NCBI GenBank assembly: GCA_018242685.1
Contig: JAFEBM010000012.1
Coordinates: 36,925-100,924 of the forward strand
DNA length: 64,000 nt
Direction: 5' to 3'
From: Nitrospira sp.
GTDB lineage: Bacteria; Nitrospirota; Nitrospiria; Nitrospirales; Nitrospiraceae
In this document: one piece after another, positions 51,950-61,479 of the stretch
How the letters are laid out: each line of letters opens with the position of its first letter
Position numbering within the stretch: position 1 is the first letter of the stretch
Notes under the pieces: generated by a model
Database searches by the model: none
The model's input: only the letters and a program-made list of their open reading frames with translations
Told to the model about the DNA's origin: nothing
Translations under genes and position numbers: made by a program

Positions 51950-54463
51950 TCAGGTGGCCGGCAACACTTTCAGTCCTGCTTCCGCGAACTTTTGTTCGAT
52001 CTCGAAACGCAACTCGCTTGCGATTCCGCTGGGATCGACATCAGGGGAGATTTCATGCCAATAGTTCACCGTGAAGATGCGGGCTTGAGTTCCAAATTCG
52101 TCGAGCAGCACTTGCGGTGCAGGTTGTTTCATGACTTTCGGATGCTGGAGGGCAAGCGCTGAAAGCAGATTCATGATCTGTGGGGCAGCCGTACCGTATG
52201 GAGCCCCGACGCGAAGAGAAAATCGTCCGACACGGCTTGAGTACGTCCAATTGGTGAGAGCCCGTTCGAGGAAACTGCTGTTCGGTATCAACGTTTCCGT
52301 TCCCTTGGCATCCCTGATGGTGGAGGAGCGAAGACCGATCGAGGTCACCCGACCTCGAACATTGTCGGCCTCAATAAGGTCGCCGACCCGCATCGGCCGT
52401 TCGATCAACAGCAAAATCCCGCTGATGATGTTTTTCAAGAGTGTCTGTGCGCCGAATCCCACACCGATCGCAACGGCTCCGCCGAGAAACGCGAAAATCG
52501 TCAAGGGGATCTTCGCCCACGAGAAGCTCAGTACGATCAAGAACATGATGAGAACGGCTTGAGTCCACTGGCGCACCAGATTTGCGCCATCCGGAGTCAT
52601 GCCGAACCTCGATGCAGACAGCCCGCCGATGATCCGCGCGACATACAGACACACGGCATAGCCGATGAGAAAGATGCCTAACGCGGTGATCGTTTTGCCG
52701 ACCGTCACCCCACGGCGACCGGTGATCGTTTTACCGTCCACTTCGATGGTATCTTCCACCGAGAAGAACTCATAATCCCACGCATCATTCGTCAGGCTTT
52801 TGACATGGGTGAGCCACTCTTGAAGGCGATCGGACAGAGGCAATTCCTTCTGTTGTTGTTTGAAATCAGCCCGCCATCTCTCCATAAACCTCGCCGCTTC
52901 ATCCATTCGGTGCAACGTGCGCGTGTAGACCGCTTCCCGCTCATGAAATGCCCGTATGAGGTCTTGCAGCAGGGCGTGTTGTGACGCCGGCGTATGGCTC
53001 ATCCGACTCTCAAGTTCACTGATCTGTCCGGACACGATTCCGGCCTGCTGGCGCAAATAATCCCGAAAAAAGTGGAAATTGTCGAAAAGCGGCGCGAACC
53101 GTTTATAGGCCTCCCGCGCCTTCCCCGGCTCGGATGCATGAGCGATGACGAAGCGACTGTCCCACAGTTGGCGCTCGCCCTCCACGACATTCATCAATTG
53201 CTGCAAGAGATCGCCCTGCGTCGCCAGATTGTCCTGACGGGCCTGGACCAATTCGACTTCCGCCTTCGCGCGAGCCGACGCCGGTGTCTCCTCCTTTCCC
53301 GCCGGCAGCTTGCGGCGGAGAAAGGCCGATCGCTGTTCAGCTTTCTGGATAACCTGAGACAGCCGCTGCCGCTCGAAGAAGGTTTGCTCCAGTTGTGTTT
53401 CCAGGCGCACGCGCTCCTCTGCTAATCGGATGTGAATCCGATCAAGGTCGCTTTTGCTGAAGCTGACATGAGGCAGGACTGCCCCAAGCCTCCGCTCCTC
53501 AAAAGCGAGCCGCGCCTTCGTGCCGTCCAGTTCTTCTTCCACTCGTCGCGTCGAAAGTTGTGCCGCTTCCAGCAGCACCGAAGCGGCCCGGGCGCGAAGA
53601 GCGGCGAGTTCGTAATTTCGGCGTTCACGATCGGCTTCTCGGGGGTCTTTGGCTGTTTCGAACCGTTCCGAGGACTGCCTCAATCGCTCCCCGGCCGTCG
53701 TCAGCGCTTCGCGCGCTTGCTCGAATCGCAGGGTAAGTAATTCACGCTGGGATTGCAGGCCTTCGGCGGCAAGGTTGAGGGAATGTACGGTATCCCACAA
53801 TTGATCCGCCATGAAGATCGAATAGGGTGAAGGCTCGGCAAAACCTTTCCATTCACTGTTGCCGCGGACGATGTCGGCATGCCGCTGACGCGCCTCGCCA
53901 AGCCGCTGAAAATCGCTCACCTGCTCGTCATACCCACGAACGATCTGCTCCAGCAACACCTGCCGTTCCTGCTGCTCCTCGCGAGCCACCCCGGTCACGC
54001 TCTTGGACGCGAGAGATCTTCTCGCGGTATTCAGGTCCGTTTGCGCTTGGTTGCGTCGTTCGCGGAGCGTCACCACATCTATGTCATCCGGCTTGGAGGC
54101 CCCGACCGACCCTCGCTCGACGTGAACATCTGACATTGTAAGATTTAGCTCGACGGCATGAGCGGAATGGGGGGACAACGAATCCACTCCGCCCATACCG
54201 AGCGCGAGGGTCAGGATTGGGCAAAGCGTAACAGCAGAGGCGCTGAGCATGGGCCAAGAACCCCCGCTTGCAGGGACGAGTGCGCGGCCTGGTGAAGTTG
54301 TCGTCGCCGTGTGAGAGGAGGCAGAGCGTTCCATATTTCGTATCCAATGGACGGTGTGCTGAGAGGATCGGGCATCACGTTGGCTCATGAAAGACACAGA
54401 CCGATAGCCTTCCGATATCGGCGTTGACCGGAATCTATTGTAATACCGGCTCCCCATAACCAC
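51950..54463 (-). CDS. MscK/KefA-like mechanosensitive channel with long periplasmic domain
   Basis: Up to 837 aa. After a probable signal region (AVTLCPILTLALGMGG) comes a ~450-residue helical, coiled-coil periplasmic part (RRNQAQTDLNTARRSLAS, EELDGTKARLAFEERRLG), then membrane helices, then the MscS core (SFSWAKIPLTIFAFLGGAVAIGVGFGAQTLLKNIISG) and beta domain (VGDLIEADNVRGRVTSIG). The start is uncertain: several Met codons precede the signal. It is 4.1 kb from a short MscS-type gene. Confidence 0.88.
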   Translation of the reverse strand: MVMGSRYYNRFRSTPISEGYRSVSFMSQRDARSSQHTVHWIRNMERSASSHTATTTSPGRALVPASGGSWPMLSASAVTLCPILTLALGMGGVDSLSPHSAHAVELNLTMSDVHVERGSVGASKPDDIDVVTLRERRNQAQTDLNTARRSLASKSVTGVAREEQQERQVLLEQIVRGYDEQVSDFQRLGEARQRHADIVRGNSEWKGFAEPSPYSIFMADQLWDTVHSLNLAAEGLQSQRELLTLRFEQAREALTTAGERLRQSSERFETAKDPREADRERRNYELAALRARAASVLLEAAQLSTRRVEEELDGTKARLAFEERRLGAVLPHVSFSKSDLDRIHIRLAEERVRLETQLEQTFFERQRLSQVIQKAEQRSAFLRRKLPAGKEETPASARAKAEVELVQARQDNLATQGDLLQQLMNVVEGERQLWDSRFVIAHASEPGKAREAYKRFAPLFDNFHFFRDYLRQQAGIVSGQISELESRMSHTPASQHALLQDLIRAFHEREAVYTRTLHRMDEAARFMERWRADFKQQQKELPLSDRLQEWLTHVKSLTNDAWDYEFFSVEDTIEVDGKTITGRRGVTVGKTITALGIFLIGYAVCLYVARIIGGLSASRFGMTPDGANLVRQWTQAVLIMFLIVLSFSWAKIPLTIFAFLGGAVAIGVGFGAQTLLKNIISGILLLIERPMRVGDLIEADNVRGRVTSIGLRSSTIRDAKGTETLIPNSSFLERALTNWTYSSRVGRFSLRVGAPYGTAAPQIMNLLSALALQHPKVMKQPAPQVLLDEFGTQARIFTVNYWHEISPDVDPSGIASELRFEIEQKFAEAGLKVLPAT

Positions 54464-54639
54464 ACTAGGATAACCCCTTAGTTATTGGCCAACTCGCAAT
54501 AGGGTGGTCAATCTCTTTGTGACAGAGGGGACAATATCCACGCAACAAGTAATAGCAAAACCGTATTACCTTACAGAATAGAAGTTTGAGCAATAATGCG
54601 TTACAACATTCGCCCGGATAGAGCGCGGAAGACCAGGTG

Positions 54640-55932
54640 ATGACCGACGATGTGGTGAATGTGGCCGTCGTGGGGGCCGGAGCGGCAGGACTGACCGGTG
54701 CGATCGTCGCAGCGGAGACGCTCGCAAAAGCCGGAAATCCTGGACGTGTGCTCTTGCTGGATGGGGCCAAGCAGATAGGGGCCAAAATTCTGGTCTCAGG
54801 CGGCGGACGTTGCAACGTCACGCACGAGGTGATCACTCCAAAAGATTTCTTCGGAAATCGAAACATCATCCGAAATATTCTCGCGGCGTTTTCAGTCGAA
54901 CGAACGATCGCATGGTTTACCTTGTTAGGTGTTGACTTGAAGCGCGAACCGACGGGCAAACTGTTTCCCACTACCGACGACGCGCGGACTGTCCTCACTG
55001 CATTACTGGCTCGTGCCCGGCGTGCCGGCGTCATCATCCGTCCGGACCATCGTGTGACTGAGGTCTCGACGTCAAACGCAGGATTTCTGGTGCGGCACAG
55101 TCACGGCGCGACGCAGGCATCCCGCGTCATGCTCGCCACAGGCGGTCGGTCCTTGCCGAGGACCGGCAGCGATGGATTCGGATATCGACTGGCTCGTGGC
55201 CTCGGCCATCGCGTGACGTCGACGGCGCCGGCCCTGGTTCCCTTAATACTCGATCGTTCCATGTTTCACGCAACGCTCTCAGGCCTATCGCATGACGTAG
55301 AGGTGACCACCGTAGTGGATGGGCAAGAAGTCGATCGACGCACCGGGAGCCTCCTCTGGACCCATTTCGGGATCAGCGGCCCCGTAGTCATGGACGCCAG
55401 CCGTTTCTGGACCTTGGCGATGAATCGAGACGCACAGGTTGATCTGTACGGCAACTTTGTTCCAGACAGGACATCGGAAGAATTGAAGGAGTGGTTTGTC
55501 GTCCAAGCGACTGAACATCCCAGACGTTCACTGACACGAACTGTGGCGATGCTGGTCCCGGATCGGCTGGCCGACTCTCTCTGCCGCCATTGTTCGTGCG
55601 ACCCACAGGAATTAACGGCTCAGGTCGCGCGCCGCGACCGACAGCGGGTACTGAGCACTCTGGCGAGGTTCCGATTTCCCATTGAACGGGATCGCGGATG
55701 GAACTTTGCAGAAGCCACGGCAGGCGGCGTGCCGTTGGAAGAAATCAACTATCGCACCATGGAGTCGAAGCTGGTGTCGGGACTCTATCTGATCGGGGAG
55801 ATACTCGATTGCGACGGCCGCATCGGAGGGTTCAATTTTCAATGGGCTTGGACGACGGGCCGGCTGGCTGGTCAGTCGGCAGCGAGGAGTCTTGTGGCTG
55901 CGAAAGGGCCGTTTACGGCGCATGATCGATAG
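54640..55932 (+). CDS. YhiN/HI0933-family flavoprotein
   Basis: A protein of about 430 aa in the BaiN/YhiN family of FAD-binding oxidoreductases. The FAD loop is VAVVGAGAAGLTGAI and the family mark GGGRCNVT follows at ~66; the C-terminal RIGGFNFQWAWTTGRLAG closes the FAD site. Substrate unknown. ATG 54640 or the GTG at 54637 are both possible. Confidence 0.88.
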   Translation: MTDDVVNVAVVGAGAAGLTGAIVAAETLAKAGNPGRVLLLDGAKQIGAKILVSGGGRCNVTHEVITPKDFFGNRNIIRNILAAFSVERTIAWFTLLGVDLKREPTGKLFPTTDDARTVLTALLARARRAGVIIRPDHRVTEVSTSNAGFLVRHSHGATQASRVMLATGGRSLPRTGSDGFGYRLARGLGHRVTSTAPALVPLILDRSMFHATLSGLSHDVEVTTVVDGQEVDRRTGSLLWTHFGISGPVVMDASRFWTLAMNRDAQVDLYGNFVPDRTSEELKEWFVVQATEHPRRSLTRTVAMLVPDRLADSLCRHCSCDPQELTAQVARRDRQRVLSTLARFRFPIERDRGWNFAEATAGGVPLEEINYRTMESKLVSGLYLIGEILDCDGRIGGFNFQWAWTTGRLAGQSAARSLVAAKGPFTAHDR

Positions 55933-55977
55933 AACGGCTCGTTCCTTGGTTCGATTCCGACTCTCTTGAGACGAAGC

Positions 55978-56802
55978 TCACCACACGCCCGCTTCCGCTT
56001 CCGAGCAGCTCTTGGCCCGAGCAAGGATTCGATGCGACCCTTCTTGCTCCTTCACATTCGACTCATTGATCGGCAACATCGTCACCTGGAGTTTTTCGTC
56101 AGCGAAGGCAGCGTCGTCGGTCCGCAATACTCCTTCACGATTCAACATCTTCACCGCATTCGTCCGTGAGACGATCGGAGGATACTGTCGGAATTGATCC
56201 GCTGAGACATAGGGTACCTGGATGGTCACAGGCCGGCGTTTGACATAGATAAAGTCGCGCAAGCTTTCATCGAGAGGGGTCTTCAATGTGGCCACGATCG
56301 AACTTGCCCCTGGAACGGTTGCGATCGAGATGGCATATAAGGGTTTTACATCGGGCGGGGCTTCCTTGTTGCCCGTGGCGACCAAGGTTGGAGCCGTCAA
56401 TAGCTGGGTCGTCTGATTGATGGCGGGAGACCGCACACCGACGCGGAGGTTCGTGATATCGTGATCGGACACATTTTCCAGCAGCAACTTGATCAGGACC
56501 CACGCTTGCTGATCGGGCGCCTTCGCGCGACCACTCGGAACGGATTGCTCCTCACGACGGATACTGCAATCCGTCACCAGATTGCGCCTTTCGAAGAAAT
56601 AGAGTGAATTCATGCCCTGTGGCTGGATTCCCCGTTCATACGTGTAGAAGGCCACGCCGACGTGGATCATGGTCGGCCTGAACCAAGCCACGACCGTCGG
56701 GAGAACAAATGGAACAAAGGCTGCAAAGAGGCCGAGAATCACAATCTTATTGAAGACAGTTTGCCCCCAGAACCAACTCCAGCACTTTTTCAAGACCTCC
56801 AT
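55978..56802 (-). CDS. Membrane-anchored hypothetical protein
   Basis: A 274-aa protein with one N-terminal membrane helix (IVILGLFAAFVPFVLPTVVAW) and a ~230-residue extracytoplasmic beta-rich region (VLIKLLLENVSDHDITNLRVGV resembles an immunoglobulin-like strand pair). ATG 56802 follows GAGGTT. Not recognised. Confidence 0.65.
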   Translation of the reverse strand: MEVLKKCWSWFWGQTVFNKIVILGLFAAFVPFVLPTVVAWFRPTMIHVGVAFYTYERGIQPQGMNSLYFFERRNLVTDCSIRREEQSVPSGRAKAPDQQAWVLIKLLLENVSDHDITNLRVGVRSPAINQTTQLLTAPTLVATGNKEAPPDVKPLYAISIATVPGASSIVATLKTPLDESLRDFIYVKRRPVTIQVPYVSADQFRQYPPIVSRTNAVKMLNREGVLRTDDAAFADEKLQVTMLPINESNVKEQEGSHRILARAKSCSEAEAGVW

Positions 56803-56941
56803 AAAAACCTCGCCCGATATCGTGCGCCTTGCATGTTGCAAACATACGCTTTTGTAGGAACTCCCGACAAGAGTCCGACTGGTCCTTGACCATCATCACT
56901 CCAAGTTGCCATGTTGATGATGAATCGACTCAGGAGAATCG

Positions 56942-57163
56942 ATGTCGGAGAAACTGTCAGAAACAGCTCACGAGACAGATCGGCGGATCACCATCCGCTG
57001 GAAAGTGATGCTGGCACTCGGCACTGTCCTCATTGTGCTCGGGCTTTTCGTCGATTGGCCGCCTCCACAAGAAGCCGGTCTGCCGGACACGTCATCGTTT
57101 CTGGTCATCCTGGGTGGGCTTCTCTGCGCTGCAGGGTTCCTTGCTGCACTTCGGCGAGGGTAG
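56942..57163 (+). CDS. Small two-helix membrane protein
   Basis: A 73-aa protein with two membrane helices (VMLALGTVLIVLGLFV and FLVILGGLLCAAGFLAAL) and a short Pro-rich turn. ATG 56942 with CAGGAGA upstream. Function unknown. Confidence 0.65.
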   Translation: MSEKLSETAHETDRRITIRWKVMLALGTVLIVLGLFVDWPPPQEAGLPDTSSFLVILGGLLCAAGFLAALRRG

Positions 57164-57223
57164 AGGCGTGCCAACGAAGAGGCGAACGCCGAATATTTAC
57201 GAAGCCCGGAGGATGAAGGTGCG

Positions 57224-57514
57224 TTAACGATTTCCTGCCTGAAGCTGAACCGCGCTCACGCCATATGGGCTGAAGAAGGCCAGCACTTTGTCACCGACCT
57301 TAAACTGTGCGCCGAGTTGAGTTTGTTGCGTGAGATTCAGAATATGGAGCTGTCCTTTCTCATCTCGAATGACCATCGTGCCAGGAATACCGGCTGTCAT
57401 GGATACAACTTCTCCTTGAACCGCCGGAAGAGCAAGAGCGGAATTGAGCAGGCTGACTACGCTCATAGCCAGAAGGATGAGACCACCCAGCGCTCTGAAT
57501 ACAAGCCGGTACAT
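57224..57514 (-). CDS. Small exported hypothetical protein
   Basis: A 96-aa protein with a signal peptide (LGGLILLAMSVVSLLNSALA, cut near ALA-LPA) and a ~65-residue beta-rich mature domain (GEVVSMTAGIPGTMVIRDEKG) reminiscent of small OB-fold-like periplasmic proteins. Not recognised. Confidence 0.6.
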   Translation of the reverse strand: MYRLVFRALGGLILLAMSVVSLLNSALALPAVQGEVVSMTAGIPGTMVIRDEKGQLHILNLTQQTQLGAQFKVGDKVLAFFSPYGVSAVQLQAGNR

Positions 57515-57969
57515 GGCGACGTTTCATTTCTTCATGAGAACGGTAGTCGCACGTCCTCACATGATTATTGATCGACGTTCTTAGCACTGATCGGTCTTGT
57601 GTCATTGTACCAAGATGCCGTCACTTCAACATACGGCAGCTGGGCAAGAAGTACGTCGATCCTAGCAGCCTCAGTGACTTCAGATCTACGCAATCTCATA
57701 CAGAGCCCCCTTCAAACCACTATGTTCTTTTCGTCCCCGCCAGGTTGCGATGACAAAATTCCCGCCGATTTCACCATCTTGCCATTTTTTATTGATTACA
57801 TAGGATTACATAGATTGTGCCCTATCCCACGGTGCCACTCAAATGCTGAGGCTATGCGCTCAGCAATAGACCCCTTCTTTCGAGGTAAATATTTCGAGTA
57901 ATGCGCTCATCTACTCTCTTCGCTACGCTTGATCTATCAGCCTGATGAGCGCAAGCGAAAGGAGCACCT
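57515..57969. other. Intergenic region with short repeats
   Basis: 455 bp. Contains a perfect tandem repeat GATTACATAG at 57794-57803 and 57804-57813, and a 7-bp hairpin TGCTGAG/CTCAGCA near 57845. No convincing gene, though short frames occur. The PilZ gene's ribosome site (AAAGGAG) ends it. Confidence 0.5.
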
Positions 57970-58620
57970 ATGCAGAACAGGACAAATCCCATGCGGCGGC
58001 ATAGTCGCTTTCCGGTCAGCTGGCCCGTGCTATATGGAAATGAGGCATTTCTCGCAGAAGGGACTGTCTTAGATTTGACCGCTCGCGGCTGGCGAGTGGC
58101 AGGGCCGATGCCGGTGGTACCAGGTATGCAGTTGACCCTGCAAGTGTCCGTCCCAGAACGGCCCACAGCGCTGCCTGTCCATCGCGCAACCGTGCTGTGG
58201 GTACACGATCATGAATTTGCGATTGAAGCCCACGAGATGCTGCCGATCGATCAAGCATGGGTCACCGAGTTCCTTCGGCAAAAACTCGGGCTCATGTGGA
58301 TGCCACGAACCACCGCTCCAGAGACCTCGCTTCATGCCAGAGACAAGGTACCCCATTGTGAGACCGCTCTTCCAGAGTCCCCTGTTCCCTCCATTGAGGA
58401 CATTCTGCACCGATTTCTCGCGATTGAAACTGCCGCGACTGACATACCTTTCGAAGCGCGGTGTAACGGTGCGGCAGACTGTCAGGAGGGTGAGGCCCAT
58501 ACCTGCTGCGATCGTGTGTCCGAGAAAACTTGGCACGAGGCGCACCGTATCCTTCGCGGCATAGTCGCCGTAAAAGCTGCTCGTGAACGAACCGGCTGGG
58601 ATTTGATCACAGGCAATTAG
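57970..58620 (+). CDS. PilZ-domain protein with C-terminal extension
   Basis: A 216-aa protein. The PilZ domain occupies ~1-105, with RRHSRFPVSWPV as the RxxxR switch and LDLTARGWRV as the second loop. The C-terminal ~110 residues are low-complexity, partly Cys-containing (CNGAADCQEGEAHTCCDRV). Probably a cyclic-di-GMP receptor. ATG 57970 after AAAGGAGCA. Confidence 0.8.
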   Translation: MQNRTNPMRRHSRFPVSWPVLYGNEAFLAEGTVLDLTARGWRVAGPMPVVPGMQLTLQVSVPERPTALPVHRATVLWVHDHEFAIEAHEMLPIDQAWVTEFLRQKLGLMWMPRTTAPETSLHARDKVPHCETALPESPVPSIEDILHRFLAIETAATDIPFEARCNGAADCQEGEAHTCCDRVSEKTWHEAHRILRGIVAVKAARERTGWDLITGN

Positions 58621-58681
58621 ACCTGAGCGAACAGAAGCCTACCCGACCGACATTGACCGCAACAGCATGGTCGACGAGAAA

Positions 58682-58710
58682 GGGAAGCCCGCGGAGAGCC
58701 GGGGCTTCCC
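58682..58710. terminator. Hairpin downstream of the second PilZ gene
   Basis: GGGAAGCCC (58682-58690) pairs with GGGCTTCCC (58702-58710) around an 11-nt loop, 61 bp after the PilZ stop. No T-run. Confidence 0.55.
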
Positions 58711-59094
58711 CGTGAAGAAACACAACACCTCATTCCGTGAGTATCCATCCAGTCCTTTACAGATATCGGTATCCGACGTTTTCGTTTCCGCGTCGGTGAT
58801 GGTATTGTCGAACACGCCTATTTTGTCTTGAATGTGGAGTCGTATAAATAGGCGGGTATGCACGGTTCAAGATCCGACTCCATAATGGACCTTTGAAATC
58901 TGAGAAGGCTCATTTTTATGAAGCGATTGATACGTACGAGCGTTGCCCGATTCACCCACCCTGCACAATAACCTGGACTGTACGCTGCGACAGATTTCCC
59001 TTTCCCAAAAGGTCTGGCTTAACCTGTAACGTAACTGCGTAAGAATCTGCCCTCGATACTTAACGAACTCGTGCCCTCTACTGAGTGTTGAGAA
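58711..59094. other. Intergenic region between the PilZ and PEGA genes
   Basis: About 384 bp with no credible gene. Holds the second copy of a 24-bp dispersed repeat at 58858-58881. Weak frames on the minus strand (58639-58863) lack a good start and composition. Confidence 0.4.
58858..58881. repeat. 24-bp dispersed repeat, copy 2
   Basis: Identical to 27779-27802 at 22 of 24 bases, same orientation. Intergenic in both places. Confidence 0.6.
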
Positions 59095-59490
59095 TTACTT
59101 CTCTGGCTCAAGGATAATCCCATACTTGTCAGGATCATGTTTCCAAGCACCGGATGATAACAAGCCGATTAATGGGAGAAAAAGGATACACCCACCAACG
59201 ACATCGAGGATCCCCATCGAGCTCAACGTGCGGGATGTCGTGCGAAACTGCGTTTGATACCCTGGCTTTTGCACTTCTATTAAAAGATTATCGCCTCGAT
59301 GAGCCTCAAACTGAACCGGCGTTTGACCAACCGATTGTCCTCCAGCAAGTACCTTCGCTCCTTCGGGTGTCGAAGTCACCTGTATGGTCTGCTTTGAAGG
59401 AGCGAACAAGGAACACCCGCTGAAAGTAACGAGAGCCAACGAGGCAACGACTTGACGACAGACCACCCACAACCGCCCTTCTCTCCCCAT
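59095..59490 (-). CDS. PEGA-domain lipoprotein
   Basis: A 131-aa protein with a lipobox (TFSGC) and a PEGA domain (TSTPEGAKVLAGGQSVGQTPVQF), then a hydrophobic C-terminal segment (VVGGCILFLPLIGLLSSG) that may be a membrane helix or pack against the envelope. PEGA domains are surface-layer-linked. ATG 59490 after AAGGAGG. Confidence 0.78.
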   Translation of the reverse strand: MGREGRLWVVCRQVVASLALVTFSGCSLFAPSKQTIQVTSTPEGAKVLAGGQSVGQTPVQFEAHRGDNLLIEVQKPGYQTQFRTTSRTLSSMGILDVVGGCILFLPLIGLLSSGAWKHDPDKYGIILEPEK

Positions 59491-59806
59491 TTAGAAACCT
59501 CCTTATCGACAGATCATCCAACATCGCTTTTTGACCAGGGGTAAAATATCAGCTTTCTTTAAGGAATCGACTTGATTACTGCGCCAGTCTACTGAGTGCG
59601 TGAGCTTCGGCAAACACATTTCTTGTTCTCGCACAGACGGGCCCAATGTCAGGGTTGGATCTTGAATTGTGCATCGATGACTTGCTCGGGTTTGATGAGC
59701 AAGATTGTCACCTCTTGCATCACGTAATGTTTCCTTGAACCTCGCTGAAATTTCGATGAGGCCGCACGGTGCACCTTCCTCACTTACGAAACATCGCATT
59801 TGAATG

Positions 59807-59832
59807 CCCCGCCCGGTAGGGCGGGGGGTTTT
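59807..59832 (+). terminator. GC-rich intrinsic terminator
   Basis: CCCCGCCC-GGTA-GGGCGGGG followed by GGTTTTA is a strong plus-strand terminator form. No gene is identified just upstream of it on the plus strand, so an unrecognised small transcript may end here. Confidence 0.6.
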
Positions 59833-59925
59833 ACTCCAACGTAGGATACTGCTCCGCAGCACTTGCGAGCTACCCTGTGATCCGGGCGGACATTGAAGAG
59901 GGCTTCTCATAAAAGGAGGTGCGGT

Positions 59926-60117
59926 ATGAGACTTTTCTTAGTTGGCTGCGTACTGATTTTCGGTACCGGAGTTTTGGGTTGTACCAAGCAACCCTATGTG
60001 ATCTGCCGTGGCGAGGCGTACTGTACGGCTCCCGTGACCCATGACGAAGCGATGCACGCCGCGCAGCTCAAGAAAGCCTGGGGAGACAATGCGTTATACG
60101 TCCGCCCTGGTCAGTAG
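59926..60117 (+). CDS. Small lipoprotein
   Basis: A 63-aa protein with a lipobox (TGVLGC) and a mature part with two further Cys (VICRGEAYCTAP). ATG 59926 has AAAAGGAGG in ideal position, so it is very likely translated. Function unknown. Confidence 0.72.
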   Translation: MRLFLVGCVLIFGTGVLGCTKQPYVICRGEAYCTAPVTHDEAMHAAQLKKAWGDNALYVRPGQ

Positions 60118-60466
60118 GAGCGGCAAGAAGTACTCTGGAGCTCAAGCCTTGCTCTGAATTCATACCCGCTGAATGTCCTATGGGTATTTCGTGCCTCCAT
60201 GCCCGAAGCTGTGAAGCGCAAATCACGACTCTGGTCGCATCGACGGATACAGCTACAAACGAAGCGTTTTGAGTTGGACAGTACCCATGGTGACGTTATT
60301 CTTAAAGCACCGCTGCTAAGGTAGTTATGTATTAGCCAAGAGGTCTCCCCCGCTGGTTTGCACGGACCAGTCCGAAGGAGTTGAGGGTGATGCGCCGGAA
60401 GTACGAGATTGCTGAGTACTTGAGAAGCTAGACGATGACCGAGTGCCCCTGGTATAGGAAGGCCTC
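60118..60466. other. Intergenic region with a short partial duplication
   Basis: 349 bp. At 60257-60277 a 21-bp stretch (AACGAAGCGTTTTGAGTTGG) matches the 5' part of the next gene (60480-60500) at 19 of 21, and 60388-60430 encodes a peptide with similar spacing (KYEIAEYLR versus LEIAKFLYLR). These look like decayed copies of that gene's start. No other feature. Confidence 0.4.
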
Positions 60467-60661
60467 ATGATGCTTTTCCGAACGAAGCATTTTGAGCTGG
60501 AGATTGCCAAGTTCCTCTATCTTCGGGCACCGTGGCTTGGGGTGATCTACGTCGGCCCTGATTCTGGGCATGGGTGTATTGTGCGGTATAGTCCGCAGCA
60601 GCTTGAGTTTGATCATCTGGAATACATCGAGATGACCAGGCGGAATTTACGAAAGCGGTAG
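60467..60661 (+). CDS. Small hypothetical protein
   Basis: A 64-aa soluble protein (FRTKHFELEIAKFLYLRAP ... EYIEMTRRNLRKR), ATG 60467 or 60470, with AGGAAGG upstream. Not recognised. Possible degraded relatives of its 5' end lie upstream. Confidence 0.5.
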   Translation: MMLFRTKHFELEIAKFLYLRAPWLGVIYVGPDSGHGCIVRYSPQQLEFDHLEYIEMTRRNLRKR

Positions 60662-60948
60662 CTTTGCTATTTCTGCAGCGCTACCTTGTTTATGGGGTGG
60701 ATGACGGGTTTCGAATTGCACCGGACTCATCGCCACATCAACAATATCAACAAGATAGCTCTGCAAATCACGGCAAAACCGGGCAAACAATCCGCAAATC
60801 TGCAACCGGTTGCAACCAGGAATCGGACTCTCCAGACTCGCCTCCATCCAAGGGGGATGAGTCATGAGCACTCGTCTCGCCCATCCCTATCGTCATCGCT
60901 CTTTCGTCTGTCTGGTAGGCGTTTGACGCCAGTGTGATCATTGCCGTC

Positions 60949-60980
60949 CACAATTTATGTGGGGCGACACATAAATTGTG
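60949..60980. repeat. Perfect 13-bp palindrome plus TTATGTG repeats
   Basis: CACAATTTATGTG-GGGCGA-CACATAAATTGTG is a perfect inverted repeat with a 6-nt centre. It is followed by TTATGTGACGTC (60981) and TTATGTGAAGTC (60998), a direct-repeat pair sharing the TTATGTG of the palindrome arm. In a non-coding stretch about 500 bp from the insertion sequence. Confidence 0.7.
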
Positions 60981-61224
60981 TTATGTGACGTCACGAGTTA
61001 TGTGAAGTCGTTTTGGCAAGAGAGAGAAAAAGGTCGAAATGCTGCTACGGAAGTTGCTCTTTGGAAGTACATTTATTGAGATGGGACTCGCTCTGGCTTT
61101 CAGATTGCGAGGTTCGCTTGCTCCAATAGCACCGCGGCGTGTTGGATTTCGAGGATCTGGCGAGATAGATGGTTTAGGAAGCCTAATCGGTCAAAGGATT
61201 GATGAGGAATGTGCTTCCTGTATG

Positions 61225-61431
61225 TTATTTCTTCTCATTAAGATCGTACTGATCATCGCAGACGACTCGGACTACGACCCTGGACTTCCGGTCAATGTAC
61301 ATGTGGGGAGCAGTCGGTTCCAACGATGGAGCCGGATACGGCAACATGCGCAGCTCTCTACCATCTACCTTTACGACGTGGTAACTGAGGGAGTAATTCC
61401 CTTGACTCTTTGTAAGTAAATTTCTTGGCAT
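61225..61431 (-). CDS. Possible small protein or gene remnant
   Basis: A 68-codon frame starting at ATG 61431 with GGAAG upstream (PRNLLTKSQGNYSLSYHVVKVDG ... CDDQYDLNEKK). A plus-strand frame (61039-61419) overlaps it. Composition on the minus strand is more protein-like, but neither is recognised; it may be a fragment left by the neighbouring insertion. Confidence 0.25.
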   Translation of the reverse strand: MPRNLLTKSQGNYSLSYHVVKVDGRELRMLPYPAPSLEPTAPHMYIDRKSRVVVRVVCDDQYDLNEKK

Positions 61432-61479
61432 GAGACTTCCGCTGGTTTATCTCCCTTGTTCGTATACATCTAGGCCTAG

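Noticed and set aside
54465..55037. 190-codon minus frame opposite the flavoprotein
   Set aside because: Shadow of the YhiN-type gene.
55940..55965. tRNA-like TTGGTTCGATTCC stretch
   Set aside because: No acceptor or anticodon stems can be formed around it.
58639..58863. 74-codon minus frame after the second PilZ gene
   Set aside because: Includes the hairpin at 58682-58710, no good start, no recognisable pattern.
59503..59910. 135-codon minus frame
   Set aside because: Spans the GC-rich terminator; Arg/Ser/Pro-rich and lacks a ribosome site.
61039..61419. 126-codon plus frame
   Set aside because: Overlaps a slightly better minus frame; weak start and no family resemblance.
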